Assembly (NCBI GenBank): GCA_934615645.1
Contig: CAKTTR010000088.1
Span: 1-6,741 of the forward strand
Direction of reading: 5' to 3'
DNA: 6,741 nt
Source: an uncultured Oscillospiraceae bacterium
GTDB lineage: Bacteria; Bacillota; Clostridia; Oscillospirales; Oscillospiraceae
In this document: piece by piece, positions 1 through 6,720 of the stretch
Numbering within the stretch: the stretch's first letter is position 1
Layout of the letters: every line of letters begins with the position of its first letter
The notes under the pieces: generated by a model
Seen by the model: the letters and a program-made list of their open reading frames with translations, nothing else
Told to the model about the DNA's origin: nothing
The model's database searches: none
Made by a program: the position numbers and the translations under genes

Positions 1-43
1 GGCGCGCACAGGATCAGGTGAGCGGGTTTTTGCTAGGCGTCAT

Positions 44-679
44 TCACGGCGCCAACGGTTCCGAGCGGATGAGCCAGCAGGCGCCTTGGCGGAGGGTGAT
101 GGCAGCGCTGGCGGCGGTGACCTCGTTGGAGACGGTCAGGCTATCGCCACGGCGGGCCGTTGCGTTTTCCAAAGGGTATTTGGCCCCGGTGATCGTCAGC
201 CCCTCCAGAGTCTTCGTGATGGGCAGGAGGGAAAAATACCGGTAGCCGCCCCGGGGGACCTGGCGGGTCCCGGCGGAGAAATAGGTAATCTCATTCCACG
301 GGTCCAGGATCACAGCCTGGACGCCGCGCTTGGCAAGGGTCTCCAGCAGCTGGAGATTGGCCAGGTGATGATCCTGCCGCCCGCCGGTGCAGGCCGTCAG
401 GATCAAATTTGCCGCGCCCTGGTCGATGGCCGCTTCGCAGGCGGCCTGCAGGTCCGTCAGGTCCTTTTCCGCCGGGAGCAGGATGGCGGGCAGGCCCTGG
501 GCGCTGCCGCCGGAGTCGCCGTCGCCGATGTAAAAGTCGGGCGAAAAGCCCGCCTGGGCGGCACAGCGGATGCCGCCGTCGGCGCAGAAGACCACGAGGT
601 CCCGCCCCCGCAGCGGCGCAAGGAAGCGCCAGTCCGGATAGGCGATGGAGCCGAAGATCAGCGCTGTTTTGTCTCCCAT
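44..679 (-). CDS. thiN: Thiamine diphosphokinase (thiamine pyrophosphokinase)
   Basis: This cytoplasmic enzyme of 211 aa transfers a pyrophosphate group from ATP to thiamine, giving the cofactor thiamine diphosphate (EC 2.7.6.2). The N-terminal catalytic half shows the family motifs in order: ADGG at residues 33-36, IGDGDS at 51-56 (the metal- and ATP-binding acidic loop), EKDLTD at 71-76, and GGRQDHHLANL at 99-109. The C-terminal thiamine-binding half ends with SNE at 184-186, the usual closing motif. Length matches Bacillus YloS/ThiN (about 210 aa), so it looks complete. The ATG start is supported by AAAGGAG eight nt upstream (688-694). The gene starts inside the end of rsgA (22-nt overlap), so its translation is probably coupled to rsgA. 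It is the last gene of the cluster inside the window. In many Firmicutes rpe sits between rsgA and this gene, but it is absent here. The assignment is secure; only its regulation is unknown. Confidence 0.95.
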   Translation of the reverse strand: MGDKTALIFGSIAYPDWRFLAPLRGRDLVVFCADGGIRCAAQAGFSPDFYIGDGDSGGSAQGLPAILLPAEKDLTDLQAACEAAIDQGAANLILTACTGGRQDHHLANLQLLETLAKRGVQAVILDPWNEITYFSAGTRQVPRGGYRYFSLLPITKTLEGLTITGAKYPLENATARRGDSLTVSNEVTAASAAITLRQGACWLIRSEPLAP

Positions 680-1551
680 AGGCGGATCTCCTTTGCTTTG
701 TCATAGAGCCGGGCGTAGCTGTCGTACCGGCTGGGGCTGATGGCCCCGGCCTCGACCGCCGCGCGGACGGCGCAGCCGGGCTCTGCCCGGTGGGCGCAGT
801 CGTGAAACTGGCATTTGCCCAGGTACGGGGCAAAATCCGGGAAGGCGTATTGCAGGTTCTCCTTTAAGATCAAGTCCATCTGGTCCGTATCAAAGGAGGA
901 AAAGCCGGGGGTATCGGCGACATAGGTCTCGCCCCCCAGAGAAAATAGCTCCACATGCCGCGTCGTATGCCGACCGCGGCCCAGCTTCTCCGAGACCTCC
1001 CCGACAGCCAGTCCCAGACCCGGGGCCAGGCAGTTGAGCAGGCTGCTCTTGCCGACGCCGGAGTTGCCGGTGAAGGCGACGGTCTTGCCCCGGAGGAAGG
1101 CGGCGACCTCCGCCATCCCCTGCCCCGTCTTAGCGCTGACCTGCCAGGTGGGAAAGCCCGCCCGGCGGTAGATCTCCGCCAGCTGCGCGCCGGGGTCAAG
1201 GTCGCACTTGTTGATGCAGACCGCCACGGGGACGCTCTGGTTCCCCGCGATGGCAGCGACCCGGTCCAGCAGGAACGGGTCCGTCACCGGGTTCACATTG
1301 GCGGCCAGGAGCACCAGGCAGTCGATATTCGCGACGGCGGGGCGCACAAAGCTGTTGCGCCGGGGGGCCAGCCGCTCGACCATGCCGGTCTTCCCCGTGG
1401 CGGAGATCTCCGCCACGTCGCCGACCAGGGGCGTGCAGCGTTCCTTGCGGAAGTGCCCCCGGGCCTTGCATTCGACCAGGCCCGCCGGGGTGCTGACGGT
1501 GTAAAAGCCGCTCAGGGCGCGGATGATCCTTCCGGTTTGCCGATCAGCCAT
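658..1551 (-). CDS. rsgA: Ribosome small subunit-dependent GTPase A (circularly permuted, zinc-binding)
   Basis: RsgA (YloQ/CpgA) is a cytoplasmic GTPase that checks late 30S ribosomal subunit maturation and releases on GTP hydrolysis. The 297-aa protein has an N-terminal OB-like domain (about residues 1-70), then GTPase motifs in the circularly permuted order of this family: G4 NKCD at 114-117, SAK at 139-141, G1 GNSGVGKS at 162-169, switch I RHTT at 194-197 containing the His thought to take part in catalysis, and G3 DTPG at 213-216. A C-terminal zinc site is visible as C247, C252, H254 and C260. I chose the ATG at 1549-1551 over the adjoining TTG at 1552-1554 because a GGTGA motif lies six nt before the ATG and only three before the TTG. 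It overlaps the end of prkC by 8 nt and the start of thiN by 22 nt. The Bacillus homologue is a reported PrkC substrate, which fits the shared operon. Confidence 0.96.
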   Translation of the reverse strand: MADRQTGRIIRALSGFYTVSTPAGLVECKARGHFRKERCTPLVGDVAEISATGKTGMVERLAPRRNSFVRPAVANIDCLVLLAANVNPVTDPFLLDRVAAIAGNQSVPVAVCINKCDLDPGAQLAEIYRRAGFPTWQVSAKTGQGMAEVAAFLRGKTVAFTGNSGVGKSSLLNCLAPGLGLAVGEVSEKLGRGRHTTRHVELFSLGGETYVADTPGFSSFDTDQMDLILKENLQYAFPDFAPYLGKCQFHDCAHRAEPGCAVRAAVEAGAISPSRYDSYARLYDKAKEIRLWETKQR

Positions 1552-3550
1552 CAAAATTCACCGTAATATCTGTATACATGGTGTTATCGACATAGACATA
1601 GTAGACGACCGTGCCGCTGCCCTGGAGATAGACGCTGGCGGTGTTCGTCCCGGGCTGCACCTGCAGGCCGGTGACGACGGTCTCGCCGGTCGTCGAGTTG
1701 ACGACAGAGACGTTCAGTGTCGTCGTATGGTCCTCAAAGGTCAGGGTCACGGGCTTGCTGACCGTCGAGGGCTTCGGGTCCGGCGTCGGGGTCGGTTCGG
1801 GGTCCGGGTCGGGCTCTTCCGCCGGGCCGAGGGAGATCGTCAGGGTGATCTTCGTGCCCTCGTCCACTTCTTCCCCGGCGTCGATGCTCTGGCCGATGAC
1901 CTTCCCGGCCTCGGCGTCGTCATTCTTGCGCTCGATGGAATAATCCAGCTTGGCGTCTTCCAGCGCCGCGATGGCCTGCTTTTCCGTGTAGCCCATGAGG
2001 TTCGGGACCTTGACGGTCTTCTCCTCCGGGCCCTTGCTGATGTAGACGGTGACGGACTGGCCGTCCTCCAGGGTCGCGCCCTCCTCCGGGTCGGTCCGGG
2101 TGACGCGGCCTTCTTCGACATCGTCGGAGTACTCCTCGTCAAAGAGGATCGTCAGGTTGAGGTCCAGCAGCTTCAAAAGCTTTTCGGCGTTGGATTTAAG
2201 CTGGCCCTTGAGCTTGGGCATCTCGTCCGTCTTGGGGCCGAGGCTGACGGTCAGGGCGATCTCGGTGCCCGCTTTGACCTGGTCGCCCCTCTCTGGCGAC
2301 TGGCTGATGACCTTGCCCTCTTCGACTTCGTCGTCAAAGACACTCTCTTTCAGCGTGATCTTAAAATCCGGATAAGCTGCCGCGTCGATCTCGTCATAGA
2401 CCGCGCCGACAAAATTCGGCACCTCGACCGTCTTGGCGCTGCCGCCGGAGCAGGAGGAGACAACAAGAATAAGAACCAACGCGATCAGCACCACCGCCGC
2501 AATGCCTAGGCCGATGGCCGTATTGCGGCGCTTTTTTCGCTCGGCAGCCTCTTCCTGCTGCTGGCGGCGGCGCTCCTCGGCCTTGCGGGCCTGCTGCTGG
2601 CGGCTGGGCGGATTCTGGGGGCGGCGGGCCGGCTGCCCGGCGTAGGCCTCCGCCGTCGTCCGCGGGCGCGGATTCACCGGCCGCGCGTGGGAGACCTGGT
2701 CCAGCCCGAAGCTGAAGACCATCTGGGGATTCTTCCGGAATTCCTCCAGATCGTAGAGCATCGCCGTGGCCGATTCATAGCGCTGGTCCAGGTCCGCGCA
2801 CATGGCGTGCATCGTGATCTGCTCCAGGCCCCGGGGGATGGCCGGGTTGATGGAGGTCGGCATCGGTGCGGCGGCGTTGATATGCTGGATGGCCACGGAG
2901 ACGGGGGTCTCGCCGTCGTAGGGCGGGCGTCCTGTCAGCATCTCGTACATGACGACGCCCAGAGAGTAGATATCCGTCCGGTTATCGACCCGGCCGCCCT
3001 TGGCCTGCTCCGGGGAGATGTAGTGGACCGAGCCCAGGGCCTCCCGGGTCAGCGTGCTCTGGGAGGAGACGACCCGGGCGATGCCGAAGTCCGTCACCTT
3101 GACGCTGCCGTTTTTCAGGACCATGATGTTATGGGGCTTGATATCCCGGTGAATAATGCCGCGGCTATGGGCGTGCTCCAGGGCCTTGGCGATCTGCATG
3201 GAGAAGTGCAGCGTCTCCCGCCAATTGAGGACGCCCTTCTTCTCCATATACTGCCGCAGCGTGATGCCGTCGATCAGCTCCATGACGATGTAATCGACCC
3301 CGCCGGAGGAGGAGACGTCGTACACGCTGACGATATTCGGATGCGAGAGCATCGCGACGGACTGGGACTCCGCCTGGAAGCGGCGGCGGAATTCCTCGTC
3401 CTTGGAAAATTCGTCTTTCAATATTTTGATCGCCACCAGGCGGTTCAAGCGATGACATTTTGCTTTATAGACAACGGCCATGCCGCCGGTCCCAATGACC
3501 TCGAGGATCTCATAGCGATTGTCCAGCAGCCTGCCTATGTATTTATCCAT
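1544..3550 (-). CDS. prkC: Transmembrane Ser/Thr protein kinase with three PASTA domains (Stk1/PknB family)
   Basis: A 668-aa membrane kinase; PASTA ectodomains of this family bind peptidoglycan fragments or lipid II and control growth, division and germination. The cytoplasmic Hanks-type kinase domain (about 13-272) is intact: glycine-rich loop GTGGMA at 20-25, ATP-anchoring K42, E61, HRD at 134-136 with K138 and N141, DFG at 154-156, and an activation loop holding S162-T168 and ending at SPE 179-181. A Pro/Arg/Gln/Glu-rich, probably partly coiled juxtamembrane stretch (about 290-342) leads to one membrane segment (about 344-364). Outside are PASTA units at about 373-439, 440-508 and 509-576, a D/E/T/P-rich linker (577-597) and a Thr/Val-rich C-terminal domain (598-668). 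Length resembles Bacillus and Staphylococcus homologues (about 650-665 aa). The ATG start has AAAGGAG six nt upstream. The phosphatase gene lies 79 nt upstream and rsgA overlaps by 8 nt. Oddity: C367 just outside the membrane segment sits in a lipobox-like VSSC. Confidence 0.97.
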   Translation of the reverse strand: MDKYIGRLLDNRYEILEVIGTGGMAVVYKAKCHRLNRLVAIKILKDEFSKDEEFRRRFQAESQSVAMLSHPNIVSVYDVSSSGGVDYIVMELIDGITLRQYMEKKGVLNWRETLHFSMQIAKALEHAHSRGIIHRDIKPHNIMVLKNGSVKVTDFGIARVVSSQSTLTREALGSVHYISPEQAKGGRVDNRTDIYSLGVVMYEMLTGRPPYDGETPVSVAIQHINAAAPMPTSINPAIPRGLEQITMHAMCADLDQRYESATAMLYDLEEFRKNPQMVFSFGLDQVSHARPVNPRPRTTAEAYAGQPARRPQNPPSRQQQARKAEERRRQQQEEAAERKKRRNTAIGLGIAAVVLIALVLILVVSSCSGGSAKTVEVPNFVGAVYDEIDAAAYPDFKITLKESVFDDEVEEGKVISQSPERGDQVKAGTEIALTVSLGPKTDEMPKLKGQLKSNAEKLLKLLDLNLTILFDEEYSDDVEEGRVTRTDPEEGATLEDGQSVTVYISKGPEEKTVKVPNLMGYTEKQAIAALEDAKLDYSIERKNDDAEAGKVIGQSIDAGEEVDEGTKITLTISLGPAEEPDPDPEPTPTPDPKPSTVSKPVTLTFEDHTTTLNVSVVNSTTGETVVTGLQVQPGTNTASVYLQGSGTVVYYVYVDNTMYTDITVNFDG
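1547..1822 (-). other. PrkC distal tail: acidic Pro/Thr linker and C-terminal extracellular domain
   Basis: After the third PASTA unit, residues 577-597 form a low-complexity linker of Asp, Glu, Pro and Thr (PDPDPEPTPTPDPKP). Residues 598-668 form a roughly 70-residue, beta-rich looking segment with many Thr, Val and Tyr residues, alternating hydrophobic patterns and no cysteine. Several PASTA kinases, including the Staphylococcus one, carry an Ig-like C-terminal domain in this place, and this segment could be its counterpart. Sequence alone does not prove that fold. Confidence 0.6.
1558..1562 (-). promoter_or_regulatory. rsgA ribosome binding site (GGTGA), decides the start
   Basis: GGTGA on the minus strand is complementary to the ACC/UCC end of 16S rRNA and lies six nt before the ATG at 1549-1551. 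It lies inside the last codons of prkC. It is weaker than the AAAGGAG sites of the neighbouring genes, which suggests that rsgA relies on translational coupling to prkC. Confidence 0.55.
1823..2434 (-). repeat. Three tandem PASTA domains of PrkC (protein-level repeat)
   Basis: This interval encodes three consecutive units of about 67-69 residues in the PrkC ectodomain. They end in SLGP (436-439), SKGP (505-508) and SLGP (573-576), and each has the P-x-L/F-x-G opening (VPNFVG, MPKLKG, VPNLMG), an E/A-G-K/R-V turn (EEGKV, EEGRV, EAGKV) and a late G-T/Q-x-(I/V)-T/A-L/V strand. The units are clearly diverged, so this is a domain repeat and not a DNA-level tandem repeat. They are rich in Asp and Glu (for example FDDEVEEG and DDVEEG). 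In the family these modules sense cell-wall muropeptides or lipid II. Confidence 0.9.
2447..2536 (-). other. PrkC transmembrane segment with a lipobox-like VSSC at its outer end
   Basis: Codons 339-368 of prkC encode a basic stretch KKRRN (339-343), a hydrophobic segment of about 20 residues (344-364), and then VSSC (364-367). The basic residues on the N-terminal side support the expected topology with the kinase inside and PASTA domains outside. The ending fits the loose lipobox pattern [LVI][ASTVI][GAS]C, with Cys codon TGC at 2450-2452. The membrane-segment call is strong. Any lipid modification is only inferred. Confidence 0.8.
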
Positions 3551-3629
3551 AAGAAGCTCCTTTCGAGTAAATACCCTTCCACCCTGTTGCCGGCCGGGGG
3601 CGCCGGAATGATTCTTGCACGGCGGTGCG
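3551..3629 (-). other. prpC-prkC intergenic spacer with small GC-rich inverted repeats
   Basis: This 79-nt spacer is the only true gap between genes in the window. It holds the prkC ribosome binding site AAAGGAG (3557-3563, six nt before the ATG). It also has two short inverted repeats: CCGGC/GCCGG at 3590-3594 and 3602-3606, with a 7-nt loop, and GCAC/GTGC at 3617-3620 and 3625-3628, with a 4-nt loop. Neither is followed by a T-run, so they do not look like an intrinsic terminator. I see no convincing -35/-10 pair. They may form a weak mRNA structure between phosphatase and kinase reading frames. Confidence 0.5.
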
Positions 3630-4361
3630 CTAGATTAGCATCAAGACAGCGGTGATGTTGTCCGGCGCGCCCCGGTCTTTGGCGATTTCGATGAGGTGCT
3701 GGCAGCATTGCTCCTTGTGCACCGCGTGAACGACTTCAAATAATAGCTCCTGGTCCGTCAGCAGGTTGGAAAGCCCGTCGGAGCAAAGCAGGATGGCGTC
3801 GCCCGGGGCGACCCGGAGGGTGAAGACGTCGCAGCTGACGCGCCTTTCCGTCCCCACGGCGCGGGTGATGAGGTTCTTGCCGGGATAGGTCCTGGCCTCC
3901 TCCTCGGTGATCTCCCCCCGCCGGACCATGAGCTGGACGACGGAGTGGTCCTCCGTGATCCGGGTCACGCCCTGCTCCCGGAGGAGATACGCCCGGCTGT
4001 CGCCGACGTTGACGGCGATGGCCAGGTCTGTTTTGACAAAGGCGGCGACGAGGGTCGTCCCCATGCCGGAAAAGTCCTCGCTGAGCTGGGCGTGCTCATA
4101 GACGGCCTGGTTGGCCAGCTCCACAGCGTCGACGAGCATCCGGCGCAGGGCGTCGTCGTCCAAGGATGCGTTCCAGGTGCGCTTGACCTCCCGGATGAAG
4201 ACATCCGTTGCCAGGCGGCTGGCGACATTGCCGGATTTCGCGCCGCCCATCCCGTCGCAGACGACGGCCAGGGCGTGCTCCGGCGAGAAGCGGACAATGG
4301 TGAAATAGTCCTGGTTCTGGGCGCGGACATTGCCGCGATCGGTCAGTCCCCATTGGTTCAT
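3630..4361 (-). CDS. prpC: PP2C-family protein serine/threonine phosphatase (partner of PrkC)
   Basis: This 243-aa cytoplasmic PPM/PP2C phosphatase (also called Stp) removes phosphate from targets of the adjacent kinase and from the kinase itself, using divalent metals. All family motifs are present in order: RAQNQD at 13-18, DGMGG at 36-40 with metal ligand D36, GTT at 101-103, VGDSRAY at 119-125, EDHS at 137-140, NLITRAVG at 163-170, CSDGLSN at 193-199 with metal ligand D195, and GAPDNIT at 231-237 with D234. There is no signal peptide or membrane segment. Length matches Bacillus PrpC (about 254 aa). The ATG start overlaps the rlmN stop as ATGA, and AAAGGAG lies seven nt upstream (4369-4375). 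The gene ends with TAG, 79 nt before prkC, whereas in Bacillus the two genes abut. The phosphatase identity is secure; pairing with PrkC rests on gene order known across Firmicutes. Confidence 0.97.
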   Translation of the reverse strand: MNQWGLTDRGNVRAQNQDYFTIVRFSPEHALAVVCDGMGGAKSGNVASRLATDVFIREVKRTWNASLDDDALRRMLVDAVELANQAVYEHAQLSEDFSGMGTTLVAAFVKTDLAIAVNVGDSRAYLLREQGVTRITEDHSVVQLMVRRGEITEEEARTYPGKNLITRAVGTERRVSCDVFTLRVAPGDAILLCSDGLSNLLTDQELLFEVVHAVHKEQCCQHLIEIAKDRGAPDNITAVLMLI

Positions 4362-5404
4362 TGCGGTACTCCTTTCCCCAGTTTTTCGTGCTTGCGCCGC
4401 AGCTGGCCGCAGCTGGCGTCGATATCCCCGCCCAGGGTGCGGCGGACCGTCGCCGGAATCCCGGCGTGCTCCAGCTGCGCCTGGAAAGCCGCGACAGCCG
4501 CGCGGGTGCTGGGCTGGAGCGGGCTCTCCTCGACATGGTTGAGGGGGATGAGATTGACATGGGCGGCCAGGCCGTGGAGCAGGCGGATCAGATGCCCCGC
4601 CATCTCCGGCGTGTCGTTCACGCCGCGGATCATGGCGTATTCAAAGCTGATGCGGCGGCCGGTCTTTGCGTAATAGTCCCGGCAGGCAGCCAGCAGCGCT
4701 GCGATGGGATACCGGCGGTTGACCGGCATGATCGTGCTGCGGACCTCGTCTAGCGGCGCGTGCAGGGAGACGGAAAGCGTCAGCTGCAGGTTCTCCTCGG
4801 CCAGACGCCGGATCTCCGGCACCAGGCCGCAGGTCGAAAGGCTGATGTGCCGCATCCCGATGTTCAGCCCATCCGGGTCATTGACCAGGTGCAGAAATTG
4901 CAGCACATTCTCGTAATTATTCAACGGCTCCCCGATGCCCATCAGAACGATATTGGAGATGGGCACGCCGGAATCCAGCTGGGTAAAGAGCACCTGGTCC
5001 AGCATCTCCGCCGGCTCCAAGCGGCGGACGAGGCCGCCGAGGGTCGAGGCGCAGAAGGCGCAGCCCATGGGGCAGCCGACCTCCGTGGAGATGCAGACGG
5101 TATTGCCGTGACGATAGCGCATCAGGACGGTCTCGACACAGTTGCCGTCCCGCAAGCGCCAGAGGTATTTGACCGTCCCATCCCGGGCGGAGACCTGCCG
5201 CCGCTCGACAACGGGGACCGTCAGGTCATACTGCCCGGCCAGCTGCGCCCGCAGGGCCTTGGGCAGGTCCGTCATTTCATCGAAGCTGCGGACGCCCCGG
5301 TGCAGCCAGGTGAAGACCTGCTTGGCCCGGAAGCCCGGCTGCCCCATGGCCTGCAGCGCCTGCTTCAGCTGCGGCTGGGTGAGTGATTTGATCGTTTCTT
5401 TCAC
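4358..5404 (-). CDS. rlmN: Dual-specificity rRNA/tRNA adenine C2-methyltransferase (radical SAM)
   Basis: RlmN methylates carbon 2 of A2503 in 23S rRNA and of A37 in some tRNAs, by a radical SAM mechanism with a methylated cysteine intermediate. The 348-aa protein carries an N-terminal RNA-binding helical region (about 1-90), the iron-sulfur motif C111-x3-C115-x2-C118, the glycine-rich SAM contact MGIGEP at 155-160, and the two catalytic cysteines: C104 (seven residues before the cluster motif, as in E. coli C118) and C332 in DIDASCGQL, which corresponds to E. coli C355. E91 is a likely counterpart of the catalytic glutamate. The CASTLGG sequence at 118-124 is typical of Firmicutes RlmN and argues for RlmN over Cfr. 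The GTG start overlaps the rsmB stop as GTGA, with AGGAG six nt upstream (5411-5415). It ends overlapping prpC by 4 nt. Length is close to Bacillus RlmN (363 aa). Confidence 0.97.
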   Translation of the reverse strand: MKETIKSLTQPQLKQALQAMGQPGFRAKQVFTWLHRGVRSFDEMTDLPKALRAQLAGQYDLTVPVVERRQVSARDGTVKYLWRLRDGNCVETVLMRYRHGNTVCISTEVGCPMGCAFCASTLGGLVRRLEPAEMLDQVLFTQLDSGVPISNIVLMGIGEPLNNYENVLQFLHLVNDPDGLNIGMRHISLSTCGLVPEIRRLAEENLQLTLSVSLHAPLDEVRSTIMPVNRRYPIAALLAACRDYYAKTGRRISFEYAMIRGVNDTPEMAGHLIRLLHGLAAHVNLIPLNHVEESPLQPSTRAAVAAFQAQLEHAGIPATVRRTLGGDIDASCGQLRRKHEKLGKGVPQ

Positions 5405-6720
5405 AGTGCTCTCCTGAGTTTACAGATATAAAAGCCATCGGTCCCGTGCTTGTGGGGCAGCAGCGTGACCATCCCGGGCGCGTCCTCGGCGATGCCAGCG
5501 GGCAGCGCCAGGGGCTCGGGGAAAAATTCCGGATGATGCGCCAAAAATGCCGCCATCACCCCGGCATTCTCCCGGGGGAGGATCGTACACGTGCTGTAGA
5601 GCAGCACGCCGCCGGGGCGGACGTAACTTGCCTGGTTTTCCAAGATCGCCTGCTGCAGCTGGGGCAGCCGCGCTGTCTGCGCCAGGTCCTTATAGCGGAT
5701 ATCCGGCTTTTTACGGATGACGCCCAGCCCGGAGCAGGGCACGTCGCACAAAACGGCGTCCATCTGCCCGCGCCAGTCCGGCTGGGGCACGCGGGCGTCC
5801 AGCGCCCGGGCGGAGATGGCGGAAAGGCCCATCCGGGCCGCGCCCTGAGTGATACGGTTTGCTTTTTTCTCGTGAATATCGCAGCTTGTGATGCTGCCGG
5901 TGTTCTCCATCGCGATGGCGGCGGCGAAGCTTTTGCCGCCGGGGGCGGCGCAGCAATCGAGCACGCGCATCCCGGGCCGGAGCCCGGCGCACAGGACAGC
6001 AAGCTTTGCCGCCGGGTCCTGCACATAGAAGAGGCCCGCCTGGTACGGCGCCAGGGCGGCAAGATCGCCCGCGCCGGTGACCGTCAGGCAGTCCGGCAGC
6101 CACGGGTGCGCCTGGCAGGCGATGCCGGCTTCCTCCAGCTGCGCCTGCAGGGCCTGCGTGGTCGCCCGGACAGTGTTGCATTGCAGATACAAGGGGGCCG
6201 GAGTATTGTCGCAGGCCAGCAGGGCTTCGAGCTCTGCGTCGCTGCCGCAGGCGTCCCGCAGGAGCGAGACGAGGGGCGCCGGGTGGGAATAGCGGGTCGC
6301 CAAATCCTCCGGCTCCGGCAGCGGCAGGGCCCGCAGCAGATTGCGCAGCACGCCGTTGACCAGGCCTGCCGCGCCGGGGTTGGCGTAGCGCTTGGCCTGC
6401 TTGACGGCTTCATTGACCGCCGCAGAGGGCGGAATTTTATCCAGCAGTAAAATCTGGCAGGCGGCCAGACGCAGGATCTCTAAGATCACCGGCTGCAGCC
6501 GGTCGAGCTTGGTGAACCGGGCAAGCTGCCAGTCCAGCAGCAGCTCATTTTGCAGGACGCTGTAGCACAGGCGGCTGGCCAGGGCGGCGTCCCGCCGGTC
6601 GAGCCCGGCCCGGGGCAGCAGGCTCTGGAGCATGCTGTCCGACCACGCGCCCTGCCGGTGGCAGGCGATGAGGGCCTGCAGGGCGACGGCGCGGGCGTCC
6701 GTCTTCGGGGCCGCCGTCAC
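5401..6720 (-). CDS. rsmB: 16S rRNA (cytosine-967-C5)-methyltransferase
   Basis: RsmB (Sun/Fmu) makes m5C at position 967 of 16S rRNA using S-adenosylmethionine. The 439-aa protein begins with a NusB-like, all-helical RNA-binding domain (about 1-130), followed by a linker and a Rossmann-type methyltransferase domain (about 225-439). The SAM-binding motif VLDCCAAPGGK lies at 253-263, an acidic residue D281 after the second strand probably holds the SAM ribose, motif IV DVPCSGLG lies at 326-333 with C329, and motif VI STCT at 376-379 supplies the nucleophilic C378. The protein ends with the usual HGTDGFYI block at 425-432. Both catalytic cysteines are present, so it should be active. The start is GTG at 6718-6720, with GGGAG six nt upstream (6727-6731). 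No in-frame stop lies between it and the window edge, so a slightly longer form cannot be fully excluded. It overlaps rlmN by 4 nt. Confidence 0.95.
   Translation of the reverse strand: MTAAPKTDARAVALQALIACHRQGAWSDSMLQSLLPRAGLDRRDAALASRLCYSVLQNELLLDWQLARFTKLDRLQPVILEILRLAACQILLLDKIPPSAAVNEAVKQAKRYANPGAAGLVNGVLRNLLRALPLPEPEDLATRYSHPAPLVSLLRDACGSDAELEALLACDNTPAPLYLQCNTVRATTQALQAQLEEAGIACQAHPWLPDCLTVTGAGDLAALAPYQAGLFYVQDPAAKLAVLCAGLRPGMRVLDCCAAPGGKSFAAAIAMENTGSITSCDIHEKKANRITQGAARMGLSAISARALDARVPQPDWRGQMDAVLCDVPCSGLGVIRKKPDIRYKDLAQTARLPQLQQAILENQASYVRPGGVLLYSTCTILPRENAGVMAAFLAHHPEFFPEPLALPAGIAEDAPGMVTLLPHKHGTDGFYICKLRRAL

Noticed and set aside
1..43. Possible terminator or new gene downstream of thiN
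   Set aside because: A GCGGGTTTTT stretch at 22-31 on the plus strand resembles the tail of a terminator, but no matching left arm is present within the window. On the minus strand no hairpin is followed by a T-run. The ATG at 41-43 gives only nine codons and has no ribosome binding site.
86..706. Plus-strand open frame of about 206 codons opposite thiN
   Set aside because: thiN on the minus strand has all its family motifs and a strong ribosome binding site. The plus frame has neither.
1523..2509. Long plus-strand open frame (about 328 codons) opposite prkC
   Set aside because: It lies antisense to a kinase gene with clear domain motifs. In high-GC DNA the codon bias of a real gene keeps the complementary frame open. 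The translated product shows no recognisable motif.
3590..3628. Intrinsic terminator between prpC and prkC
   Set aside because: The stems are short (5 and 4 bp) and no T-run follows on the minus strand.
2687..3655. Long plus-strand open frame (about 322 codons) opposite the PrkC kinase domain
   Set aside because: Same shadow effect: it crosses the prpC-prkC gap, has no recognisable domain and no convincing ribosome binding site.
5446..6450. Long plus-strand open frame (about 334 codons) opposite rsmB
   Set aside because: Antisense shadow of rsmB, whose motifs are complete. The product is rich in Gly, Arg, Gln and His, as expected from reversed high-GC codons.
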